Shown piece by piece: positions 54,881 through 64,000 of a DNA stretch of 64,000 nucleotides. The DNA lies in contig NZ_BFCB01000001.1 in NCBI RefSeq assembly GCF_003569045.1, positions 527,189-591,188 on the forward strand. The letters are read 5' to 3'. Both the position numbers and the translations under genes were made by a program. The stretch comes from Aggregatilinea lenta. GTDB lineage: Bacteria > Chloroflexota > Anaerolineae > Aggregatilineales > Aggregatilineaceae. The notes under the pieces are model-generated. The model saw only the letters and a list, made by a program, of their open reading frames with translations, searched no databases and was not told the origin of the DNA. Positions within the stretch are counted from its first letter, which is position 1, and each line of letters opens with the position of its first letter.

Positions 54881-56530
54881 ATGCTTACCGTCTCCAACGT
54901 CTCCAAACAATTTCCCGGCGCGGATGATCCGGTGCTCAAGAACATCACGTTCAGCGTCAACCCCGGCGAGCGCGTCGGGCTGGTCGGGCCGAATGGCAGC
55001 GGCAAAACGACGCTGCTGCGCATCATCATGGGCGAGGTCGTGCCGGATGCGGGCGGCGTGCAGTTCACGCCCGCCGGGCTGCGCGTCGGCTACCTGGCCC
55101 AGGGACTCGAAGCGCCCGACGACACGCCACTGGGCGACGTGATCGATCCGCAGGCGGCGGCGCTGCGCCGGTCGGAGGCCGAGGTCGAGCGGCTGGCGGC
55201 GGCGATGGCCGGTGACGGCAACCTCGACCGCATTATGGCCGACTACGCCGACGCGCTCGAACGCCTCGAAGATCTCAGCCGCCGGGCCGGATCGGGCGAG
55301 GCCGACCGGGTTCTGGCCGGGCTGTCTTTGGCGGACATCCCGCGCGACGCGCCGGTAGGCCATCTTTCCGGCGGACAGAAGACGCGCCTGGGTCTGGCCT
55401 CGCTGCTGGTCGGCGATCCGCAGCTGCTGATCCTGGACGAGCCGACCAACCACCTCGACATCACCGCACTGGAATGGCTCGAAGGCTGGCTGCGCGGCTT
55501 CTCCGGCGGCGTGCTGATCGTCTCGCACGACCGCACGTTCCTGGACGAGACGGTGACGCGCGTCGTCGCGCTGGACGACCGCACCCACACCGCGCGCGTG
55601 TTCGAGGGCAACTACAGCGCCTACGTGGGCGCGGTCCGCTCGGAGCTGGACAAGCAGTGGGCCGTGTGGCGCGACCAACAGGTCGAGATCGGGCGCCTGC
55701 AGGTAGACGCCCGGCAAACGATGTCGCGCGCTGTAACGAAAGAAAAAGCGACGCACGACTCCACGCAGCGCCGCTACGCCAAGAAGGTCGCCGCGCGCGC
55801 CAAAGCCAAAGAAACGCGCCTCAAGCGCTACATAGATTCGGATGAACGCGTGGACAAGCCCACCCCAACGTGGAATCTCAAGCTCGACTTCGGCGATCTG
55901 CCCACTACCGGGCAGGATGTGGTCTTTCTGGAGGACCTGACGATCGGTTACGCGCCGGACGTGCCGCTGCTGTGTGACCTGACGCTGACACTGCGCGCCG
56001 GGGAGCGTGTCGCCGTGCTGGGACCCAACGGCCACGGCAAAAGCACGCTGCTCAAGACCGTGATCGGGCAGATCCCGCCGCTGGCGGGCCGCGTGCGCAT
56101 CGGCGCCAGCGTGAAGATCGGCTACCTCGCGCAGCAGCAGGAGATCCTCGACCCGGATAGCAACGCCCTGGACGTGATCCAGGCCGCCGCGCCGCTCAAC
56201 CAGACTGACGCACGCTCGTTTTTGCACTTCTTCCTGTTCAGCGGCGACGACGTGTTCACCCCGGTGAGCAGCCTGAGCTACGGCGAGCGGGCGCGGCTGA
56301 TGCTGGCCATGCTGGTGGTGCGCGGCGCGAACTTGCTGGTGCTGGACGAGCCGATCAACCACCTCGATGTGCCCTCGCGCGAGCAGTTCGAGCAGGCGCT
56401 GGCATCGTTCAAGGGCAGCGTGCTGGCGGTGGTCCACGACCGCTACTTTGTGGACAAGTTCGCCACAACCGTGTGGCACGTTGAAGATGGCGACCTGGAC
56501 GTGATCGTGCGCGAGCCGATCATGGCCTGA
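54881..56530 (+). CDS. ABC-F family ATPase, second copy
   Basis: 549 residues, two ABC domains, no membrane segment. NBD1: GPNGSGKTT, LSGGQKTR, LLILDEPTNHLDI. NBD2: GPNGHGKST, a signature LSYGERAR (Tyr for Gly), LLVLDEPINHLDV (Ile for Thr). The interdomain linker (about 245-325) is basic (KKVAARAKAKETRLKRY). The protein differs enough from the one at 21795 to be an older paralogue. Relatives act at the ribosomal E site and include antibiotic-resistance factors. AAGAAGG is 9 nt upstream of the ATG; a leader ORF and terminator precede it. The SDR gene follows directly. Confidence 0.92.
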   Translation: MLTVSNVSKQFPGADDPVLKNITFSVNPGERVGLVGPNGSGKTTLLRIIMGEVVPDAGGVQFTPAGLRVGYLAQGLEAPDDTPLGDVIDPQAAALRRSEAEVERLAAAMAGDGNLDRIMADYADALERLEDLSRRAGSGEADRVLAGLSLADIPRDAPVGHLSGGQKTRLGLASLLVGDPQLLILDEPTNHLDITALEWLEGWLRGFSGGVLIVSHDRTFLDETVTRVVALDDRTHTARVFEGNYSAYVGAVRSELDKQWAVWRDQQVEIGRLQVDARQTMSRAVTKEKATHDSTQRRYAKKVAARAKAKETRLKRYIDSDERVDKPTPTWNLKLDFGDLPTTGQDVVFLEDLTIGYAPDVPLLCDLTLTLRAGERVAVLGPNGHGKSTLLKTVIGQIPPLAGRVRIGASVKIGYLAQQQEILDPDSNALDVIQAAAPLNQTDARSFLHFFLFSGDDVFTPVSSLSYGERARLMLAMLVVRGANLLVLDEPINHLDVPSREQFEQALASFKGSVLAVVHDRYFVDKFATTVWHVEDGDLDVIVREPIMA

Positions 56531-56547
56531 TGAGGAGCAACGAAACG

Positions 56548-57423
56548 ATGAGAATCGATCCGGGCTTGAAGGGGCGGGTGGTGCTGATCACCGGGGCCAA
56601 CCAGGGCATCGGCGCGGCGACGGCCAAAGCGTTTGCCGCGCTGGGCGCGCACGTGTTCGTGCACTACTTCCGCCTGCTGGGCGATCCGGCAGCCAGCGGC
56701 GACACGTCCATGCCGGGGGCAGCGCGCCACGCCGCCGACCGTGAACAGGGCGCGGACGCCGTGCTGGACGCGATCCGCGCGTATGGCGTGCAGGCCGCTG
56801 CTGCCGAAGCGGACCTGTCCGATCCGGCCAGCATCCCGGCGCTGTTCGAGCGGGTGGAAGCGGGCCTGGGGCCAGTCGAGATCCTGGTCAACAATTCGGC
56901 AAGCTGGCAGGCGGACACCTTCGTGCCGTCCGGCGCGGCCCAGTTCAACACGCTGCCGGAGTTGTGGTCCGATCACGTGACGGGCACGCTGACGCCCGCC
57001 AGTATCGACGCGCACTTTGCGGTCAACAGCCGCGCTCTGGCGCTGATGATGGCCGAGTTCGCGCGGCGGCACCGGGCGCGCGGCGCGACCTGGGGGCGCA
57101 TTATCAACCTGAGCACGGGCGGCGCGTACGTGTTCCCCGGCGAGGTGTCGTACGGGGCGAGCAAAGCCGCACTGGAAGCGTACAGCCGCAGCGCGGCGAA
57201 GGAGCTGGGCCAGTTCGGGATCACGGTCAACGTGGTTTCGCCCGGTCCCACGCAAACGGGCTGGATCACGCCCGCGCTGGAAGAAACGCTGCTGCCGTCG
57301 ATCCCAATGGGGCGCATCGGCCAGCCGGAGGATATCGCGTCGGCGATCGTGTTTTTCGCGTCGGAGCAGGCGGGCTACATCACCGGCCAGCTTCTGCACG
57401 TCGGCGGCGGACAAACGGTGTGA
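56548..57423 (+). CDS. Short-chain dehydrogenase/reductase
   Basis: 291 residues. NAD(P)-binding TGANQGIGAATAKAF, NNSAS in place of NNAG, Ser in NLSTGG and the catalytic YGASK; SPGPTQTGWI and GYITGQLLHVGGGQT close the fold. Substrate unknown. A 25-residue insertion after strand 2 (LLGDPAASGDTSMPGAARHA) is unusual. I start at ATG 56548 (AGGAG 10 nt upstream); the ATG at 56530 overlaps the ABC-F stop (TGATG). Probably co-transcribed with the ABC-F gene. Confidence 0.9.
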   Translation: MRIDPGLKGRVVLITGANQGIGAATAKAFAALGAHVFVHYFRLLGDPAASGDTSMPGAARHAADREQGADAVLDAIRAYGVQAAAAEADLSDPASIPALFERVEAGLGPVEILVNNSASWQADTFVPSGAAQFNTLPELWSDHVTGTLTPASIDAHFAVNSRALALMMAEFARRHRARGATWGRIINLSTGGAYVFPGEVSYGASKAALEAYSRSAAKELGQFGITVNVVSPGPTQTGWITPALEETLLPSIPMGRIGQPEDIASAIVFFASEQAGYITGQLLHVGGGQTV

Positions 57424-57653
57424 CGGATCAGCATGATCAGCATAAAAAAGCCGCGTCCGGTGCGATCGGGCGCGGCAAATTTGGGATATCATGATAGAAG
57501 ATAGTATACCTTCACCCGCTCCAACGCCTCAACTTTTCGGTGTTTTACGGCGCCCCCCGGCGGCTATACTTTCGCTCACCGTCCAGCATCGAGCACGCAG
57601 CGATCACCACCCTGGCGGCGTTTTTTGACCGGATGCAGCGAGGAGCGTGCCCC

Positions 57654-58139
57654 ATGACTTTGACCTTCGCGGAAGCAGGCGAGCAGGATATCCCCGATCT
57701 CACGCGCGTCATGACCCGCGCCTTCGACGATGAGAGCCGCACGTACCGGGGACTCGACAAAGGCGGGCCGGAAGGCTACGACAACGGTGACTTTTTCCGC
57801 CAGTGGATGCTGGGCTACGACGAGACGACTGGCTACACGATCCTGCTGGATGGCGAGGTGGTCGGCGGTCTGATCGTGTGGATCATCCCCGGCGGGCACA
57901 ACCATCTGGGCGCGATTTTCGTCGATCCCGCCGTGCAGGATCGCGGCATCGGGACCCAGGCGTGGCAGTTTGTCGAACGCACGTACCCCGGCGCGAAAAG
58001 CTGGCGACTCGAAACCCCGGCGTGGTCGCTGAAAAACCATGCGTTTTACGAGCGCAAATGCGGCTTCACCAAGATCGACGAAACCGATTCGCCCGACGGC
58101 GTGATGTTCGTGTACCGTAAAATCATCCACCCGGACTAG
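57654..58139 (+). CDS. GNAT-family N-acetyltransferase
   Basis: 161 residues. The acetyl-CoA-binding motif A is visible as LGAIFVDPAVQDRGIGTQAW, then ETPAWSLKNHAFYERKCGF, typical of GNAT. Substrate unknown. Start at ATG 57654 with AGGAG 9 nt upstream. A TATACT at 57566 is a possible -10. It ends at a bidirectional terminator shared with the DinB gene. Confidence 0.88.
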   Translation: MTLTFAEAGEQDIPDLTRVMTRAFDDESRTYRGLDKGGPEGYDNGDFFRQWMLGYDETTGYTILLDGEVVGGLIVWIIPGGHNHLGAIFVDPAVQDRGIGTQAWQFVERTYPGAKSWRLETPAWSLKNHAFYERKCGFTKIDETDSPDGVMFVYRKIIHPD

Positions 58140-58192
58140 ACCCGGATACGCCCCTTTTGAGCGGATAAACTGACTTCTCGCTCGTCCGTTCA

Positions 58193-58233
58193 CAAAAAAC
58201 GGCAGCGCCACATTAATCGGGCGCTGCCGTTTT
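58193..58233. terminator. Bidirectional terminator between GNAT and DinB genes
   Basis: AAAAAACGGCAGCGCC and GGCGCTGCCGTTTTG: an 11-bp stem with A-run before and T-run after, serving both convergent genes. Confidence 0.92.
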
Positions 58234-58257
58234 GTTTTGCGCGGAACGAGTCGCGGG

Positions 58258-58746
58258 CTATTCGTGCCCCGGCGGCCACGTGCCCATAATTTGCCGCAGG
58301 ATGCCGAATTCCCCAATGTGGTAGCTGTTGTGATCCGCGATCACCAGCGCCTCGCGCAGCACGGTATATCCCGGCGCATGCGGAATGTCCGCCGTCAGGT
58401 CGATTTCCGGGTTTTGCACGATGTCCTCGAACGCGCGCAGATCGGCGTGAATGGCGTTGATCGTCGCCTGCCACTTGAGCGGATCGGCCTGTTCGCCGGG
58501 CGGGGGCCAGTGGCCTTCCGGCCAGGAGGGCGACACGTGGTCCGGGTTGCGCGTGAACTCCAGAATATCCCACAGGGTGATGCGGATGTGCTCCAGCAGA
58601 TCCCAGGGCGAGTAACTCACGTTGGGCGGGTGCTCGTTGATGCGGTCCAGCGGAAAATCGGCAATGGCCTGGTCGAGCGTCATATGCGCGTTGCCGCCGC
58701 GCAGCAGGGCGAGGACTTGTTGCCGGAAAACGGAATCGTCGGACAT
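58258..58746 (-). CDS. DinB superfamily protein
   Basis: 162 residues, four-helix DinB/YfiT-like fold. Metal-binding His are visible in LLEHIRI and in HNSYHIGEFG (HxxxH). Related proteins are thiol-dependent transferases (bacillithiol or mycothiol S-transferases) or of unknown function. Start at ATG 58746 (MSDDSVFRQQ) with AAAGGA 8 nt upstream; the upstream frame is not conserved-looking. Confidence 0.85.
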   Translation of the reverse strand: MSDDSVFRQQVLALLRGGNAHMTLDQAIADFPLDRINEHPPNVSYSPWDLLEHIRITLWDILEFTRNPDHVSPSWPEGHWPPPGEQADPLKWQATINAIHADLRAFEDIVQNPEIDLTADIPHAPGYTVLREALVIADHNSYHIGEFGILRQIMGTWPPGHE

Positions 58747-58872
58747 CACCAGATCCTTTACTGCCGTATGGCAGGCTTCCGCGCCGGTACGGCTGCGGTC
58801 AGTCGATAGCACCGGGGATCGTGGTACTGGCGAAGGTGTGGAAAACTAAGTTGTCTGGTGCCGGGGCGGGCC

Positions 58873-59988
58873 TCAGATCCCGCAGGACAGCCAGGTGACC
58901 AGTGACCCGAACGTCCCGACCAGCGCGGTCAGCCGCGCCGACGACTTAGTTGGGTTTCCCCGGTTTTTTAGGGAACTCAGCGCGTGTTTGATGGATACAC
59001 CGTGCACGTTCGTGACGAACAGAGAGGGCGGCGTTTCGCGAATGTCGATACGCTTCAGCGCATAGGGCGAGTCTTCGGCGAACACCGGCCCGGCGATCGC
59101 TTCCAGCGCCGAATTGTGGCCGCTCTGCTTGATGATCTGGCGCGTGACAACCGTGAAATGCTCTTCCTGGCCGAAGGGATAGGCAAACGGCATTTCGTGC
59201 AGGCCCAGGTGCTGGCTGATGATCTCCTTGGCCTTCACGATCTGCTCTTCCTGCTCCTGCTCGGACAGCAGCGCCAGATTCACGTGATCGTGCGTGTGAT
59301 TGCCAAACTCAAAGCCCGCGCTGCGCATCGAGGTGATCTCGGCCCAGTCGAGATAGATTCGCGACGAATTCTCGTCTGGCAGCGTCAGGTGGTGATCGCG
59401 GCACAGCGCATCGACAAAGTCGTGAATCTCACGCGGGTGCACGCGCTCGTTGAGCGCCCAGATGATCTCCGGGATGTTTGCGCCGTAGGGCAGGTGCAGG
59501 CGCTTGCCCCATTGGCGGCGCGCCTGATAGGCCACGCGAGACGCGCCGAGCTTGTTGGCGACATACGCGATCTTGTTCGGCCACAGCTTGTCCGTCGCGC
59601 CGACCACCGCCGTGTTCAGGAAGATCGTCGCGGGCAGGTTGTGCTCGCGCAGGATCGGCAGCGCGTAGTGATACAAATCGCGGTAGCCGTCGTCGAACGT
59701 GATCACCAGCGTCCGCTCCGGCAGGTTCCCGCTGCGCAGCTCACCCAGCATCTGGCGCAGTGACACCACACGGAAGTTTTCAGACAGGTAGCGTGCGTGA
59801 TCTTCGAACACGTCCGGTGACACCGTCATATCCAGCCCGCGCATAAAGTCGTCTTCTACGGGAGCGATGTTGTGGTAGACCAGGATGCGCGCCTGGGCGC
59901 CTTTATATCCCGAGAGGGTTTGAGCCAGCCCCGTATAGTAGATGGCGGTGCGGAGGGTTCCACGTATCAAGTGACGTATTGAGGCCAT
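58873..59988 (-). CDS. Polysaccharide deacetylase (NodB homology, CE4)
   Basis: 371 residues. The CE4 motifs are VYHNIAP, TFDDGYRD (catalytic Asp and metal Asp) and FGNHTHDHVNL (metal His pair), and PFAYPFGQ as motif 3. An insertion of about 80 residues between motifs 1 and 2 (KLWPNKIAYVANKLGASRVA...) is characteristic of exopolysaccharide-associated members. It would remove N- or O-acetyl groups from a surface glycan. No signal peptide is clear; the N-terminus is basic. ATG 59988 has GGAG 8 nt upstream. Confidence 0.9.
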   Translation of the reverse strand: MASIRHLIRGTLRTAIYYTGLAQTLSGYKGAQARILVYHNIAPVEDDFMRGLDMTVSPDVFEDHARYLSENFRVVSLRQMLGELRSGNLPERTLVITFDDGYRDLYHYALPILREHNLPATIFLNTAVVGATDKLWPNKIAYVANKLGASRVAYQARRQWGKRLHLPYGANIPEIIWALNERVHPREIHDFVDALCRDHHLTLPDENSSRIYLDWAEITSMRSAGFEFGNHTHDHVNLALLSEQEQEEQIVKAKEIISQHLGLHEMPFAYPFGQEEHFTVVTRQIIKQSGHNSALEAIAGPVFAEDSPYALKRIDIRETPPSLFVTNVHGVSIKHALSSLKNRGNPTKSSARLTALVGTFGSLVTWLSCGI

Positions 59989-60226
59989 TTGAATGCTCCA
60001 ACTTATAACGATAGCACGGCAAAAAATCACGCCGGGCTATTGTGAGGCCTGACAGGTCATTCTCCCGCTTCGAATGACACCACCGGGGGATGGCAGCGTA
60101 TCATATAGATTTATTATAGAAATTTTCTCAATATTAACAAGTAACGTTGGTAAAAATAATCGATATTCGTTCGGGCAAAGTTACTAAAAGACGGAAGATG
60201 CGAGAAGATTTTCCCTTATACAGAAT

Positions 60227-60267
60227 AAAAAAATGCCCCGGTGAACCGGCAATTCGCCGGGGCATTT
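60227..60267 (-). terminator. mutS2 terminator
   Basis: AAATGCCCCGG and CCGGGGCATTT form an 11-bp stem, followed by TTTTTTT on the minus strand, just past the mutS2 stop. The rest of the 290-nt gap to the deacetylase gene is AT-rich with no gene. Confidence 0.92.
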
Positions 60268-60279
60268 GCGCAATTCCTG

Positions 60280-62694
<2,415 letters not shown>

Positions 62695-62746
62695 GGTGAG
62701 TCGTTCCTGGTTCTGTTTGAAGTGCTGTTGCGATTATCGCACAACG

Positions 62747-62783
62747 AAAAACGCCGCGAGTGTTGGTTCAACACCCACGGCGT
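62747..62783 (-). terminator. Intrinsic terminator/attenuator in the mutS2 leader
   Basis: ACGCCG-TGG-GTGTTG-AAC-CAACAC-TCG-CGGCGT followed by TTTTT on the minus strand: two 6-bp stems separated by a 3x3 internal loop. It ends 53 nt before the mutS2 ATG. Confidence 0.8.
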
Positions 62784-62810
62784 CAGGGGATCAAGTCTGC
62801 TGGTGGCCGG

Positions 62811-62913
62811 AAAAAGGAGGACCTAGCACGACAACCCGGCATGACGAACCGAGACGGGTATCAAACCGTTGGGCCGATTGAGTTTCAAAACGTTCACCGG
62901 GCTGCCTCCTTTT
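62811..62913 (-). promoter_or_regulatory. Shine-Dalgarno/anti-Shine-Dalgarno pair bracketing the mutS2 leader ORF
   Basis: On the minus strand AAAAGGAGG (62913-62905), the ribosome binding site of the leader ORF, is perfectly complementary over 9 nt to CCTCCTTTT (62820-62812), which lies 2 nt after the leader stop codon. Confidence 0.6.
62823..62897 (-). CDS. Probable leader peptide upstream of mutS2
   Basis: A 24-codon ORF starting GTG (MNVLKLNRPNG...) and ending RHAGLSC, with an ideal AAAAGGAGG 7 nt before the start and a consensus promoter 56 nt upstream of it. An intrinsic terminator follows before mutS2. The very strong ribosome binding site and lack of other coding potential argue that it is translated. 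Its role in attenuation is inference. Confidence 0.65.
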   Translation of the reverse strand: MNVLKLNRPNGLIPVSVRHAGLSC

Positions 62914-62952
62914 CGTAGTGTAGCCGCGTGTGGCGCACGCGACCCAGAGAAA

Positions 62953-62981
62953 AGTATACGGGGTCCGCGTGGCGCTGTCAA
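62953..62981 (-). promoter_or_regulatory. mutS2 promoter
   Basis: TTGACA, 17 nt, TATACT on the minus strand; expected start about 62946, giving a leader of about 250 nt. Confidence 0.88.
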
Positions 62982-63072
62982 CGGTGAGGCGAAAAACCCG
63001 TTTTTTCCACGTTCCGGCACGAGCGACAGAGTCGCTTTCCAGGTATGATGTGCCCTGTATCAGGAGTGAACC

Positions 63073-63930
63073 ATGACAACTGACCTCGACCATTATTTGC
63101 GGCTGTGGGACCTCCGCGATCCCGATCTGTTGGCGGAGACGCCGCGCAGCGCAGTCTATGCGGCCACCCGGAACGGCGGCGAAAAGGTCGCGCTGAAGCT
63201 GCTCACGCCGGAGGGCGCGGGCGATGAAGCGGACGGCGCGATCGCGCTGCGCTACTTCGACGGGCACGGCGCGGTGCGGCTGTTGGAGGCCGACGACGGC
63301 GCGCACCTGCTCGAATACGCCGGAGACGAGGAACTCGCGCAGGTCGTCTGGCGCGGGGATGACCTGGGCGCGGCGACGATCATCGCCGGGGTGCTGAACA
63401 AGCTGCACCAGCCCCGGCCCGGCGTGCCCGTGCCGCCGCTGCGCACGCTGCGGTTACGGTTCCGCGCGCTGTTCGACCGGGCCGCGCGCGATGAGGCGTC
63501 CGGCGACAACTCGATCTACGTGCGCGGCGCGCGGGCAGCGGAATACCTGCTTTCGACCGCGCGCGACGAGTGCGTGCTGCACGGCGACATCCAGCACCAC
63601 AACATCCGGCGGCATCCGGTGCGCGGCTGGCTGGCCTACGACGCGAAGGGGCTGTACGGCGAGCGCTCCTACGACGCCGCGAATACGCTGTGCAACCCGT
63701 CGCACGCCGACGACCGGGTGATCTCCGAAGCGCGGATGCTTCAGGTAAGCGAGATTCTGGCGGACGGCATGGGCGTGGACCTGGGGCGGCTGCGGGCGTT
63801 CGTGTTTGCGTACGCGTGCCTCAGCGCAAGCTGGTTCGGGGACGTCAACACCGCCGAGGATGAGCACGTCAAGCGCCAGATCCTCGCCGTGGCGCGCAAC
63901 GCCGAGCGCCACGCGGATTTTTCCGCGTAG
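63073..63930 (+). CDS. APH(6)-like aminoglycoside/hydroxyurea phosphotransferase
   Basis: 285 residues, kinase-like fold. VLHGDIQHHNIRR contains the catalytic HGDxxxxN, and GWLAYDAKGLYGERSYDAAN is the metal-binding Asp-Xaa-Lys-Gly segment typical of the APH(6)/StrB family (aminoglycoside/hydroxyurea antibiotic resistance kinases). LLEYAGDEELAQVV matches the hinge region. Members inactivate streptomycin by 6-phosphorylation, but many chromosomal homologues have unknown substrates. AGGAG is 7 nt before the ATG. Divergent from mutS2, sharing its 378-nt upstream region; a TATGAT lies at 63044. Confidence 0.88.
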   Translation: MTTDLDHYLRLWDLRDPDLLAETPRSAVYAATRNGGEKVALKLLTPEGAGDEADGAIALRYFDGHGAVRLLEADDGAHLLEYAGDEELAQVVWRGDDLGAATIIAGVLNKLHQPRPGVPVPPLRTLRLRFRALFDRAARDEASGDNSIYVRGARAAEYLLSTARDECVLHGDIQHHNIRRHPVRGWLAYDAKGLYGERSYDAANTLCNPSHADDRVISEARMLQVSEILADGMGVDLGRLRAFVFAYACLSASWFGDVNTAEDEHVKRQILAVARNAERHADFSA

Positions 63931-63954
63931 GCCACCTCGCCGAGAGGGAAAAAA

Positions 63955-63981
63955 CGGGCGGAGCAAGCCCCGCCCCTACGG
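63955..63981. repeat. B-type palindromic repeat
   Basis: GGGCGGAGCAAGCCCCGCCC followed by CTACGG after the APH(6)-like gene, at the right edge. Confidence 0.6.
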
Positions 63982-64000
63982 ATCACGCGCGATCTCCGGG

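Noticed and set aside
57440-57482. Hairpin GCCGCG...CGCGGC after the SDR gene as its terminator
   Set aside because: On the plus strand the stem is followed by AAATTT, not a T-run; the T-run is on the minus strand where no gene ends, so its role is unclear.

Overview
The window reads as a single chromosomal segment of a high-GC bacterium, most likely a Chloroflexota (Anaerolineae-like) genome. The case rests on uniformly GC-rich coding sequence, a monoderm-type sortase, many GAF-rich signalling proteins, and intergenic spaces littered with GC-rich palindromic repeats (GTAGGGGCG...CGCCCCTAC and CCTCACCCCCGG-CCCCTCTCC...GGAGAGGGG). That taxonomic call is inference. No rRNA, tRNA, CRISPR array, prophage or IS element was recognised. 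I count 48 protein genes plus three probable leader peptides.

Layout. 0-4.7 kb: GAF-PP2C phosphatase (cut by the left edge), a large GAF/PAS histidine kinase, a YkgJ Cys-cluster protein. 4.8-10.8 kb (minus): SRPBCC protein, a MoxR ATPase-VWA pair, two adjacent metallopeptidases. 10.9-15.6 kb (minus): a marR-ABC-ABC operon encoding an asymmetric heterodimeric exporter behind a clear promoter and operator-like palindrome. 15.7-21.3 kb: secreted hydrolase and beta-propeller, an orphan, a hexapeptide acetyltransferase, type II NADH dehydrogenase. 21.5-23.4 kb: ABC-F gene with a leader ORF and attenuator-like hairpins. 23.8-27.6 kb: xylulokinase, PfkB kinase and DhnA-type aldolase. 28-36.8 kb: small orphan, typA, SIS-domain sugar-phosphate isomerase/deaminase, sortase, methyltransferase, murJ, HAMP protein. 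37-40.7 kb: a solitary type IIG restriction-modification enzyme with a mosaic specificity region, and two tandem paralogous membrane proteins. 40.9-43.5 kb: prfA-prmC-tsaC. 45-50.5 kb: a BMP/nucleoside-type ABC importer whose ATPase carries three large membrane insertions. 50.8-54.5 kb: glycerol-1-phosphate dehydrogenase-like protein, sulfolipid gene sqd1, a toxin-antitoxin pair. 54.6-58.7 kb: second ABC-F gene behind another leader, SDR, GNAT, DinB. 58.9-64 kb: polysaccharide deacetylase, mutS2 (also behind a leader ORF and terminator), an APH(6)-like kinase.

Two things stand out. First, the 1094-residue ATPase at 45.0-48.3 kb is an ordinary about 510-residue two-domain sugar/nucleoside ABC ATPase interrupted at three places by hydrophobic blocks, one of them a recognisable RDD domain; I know of no described protein of this architecture. 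Second, three genes that act on ribosomes (two ABC-F proteins and MutS2) each sit downstream of a good promoter, a short ORF and an intrinsic terminator, the layout expected of ribosome-sensing attenuation. The set suggests that this organism regulates a ribosome-protection/rescue regulon by leader-peptide attenuation; the third antibiotic-related gene, the APH(6)-like kinase, is divergent from mutS2. The rest is largely housekeeping or common accessory content.
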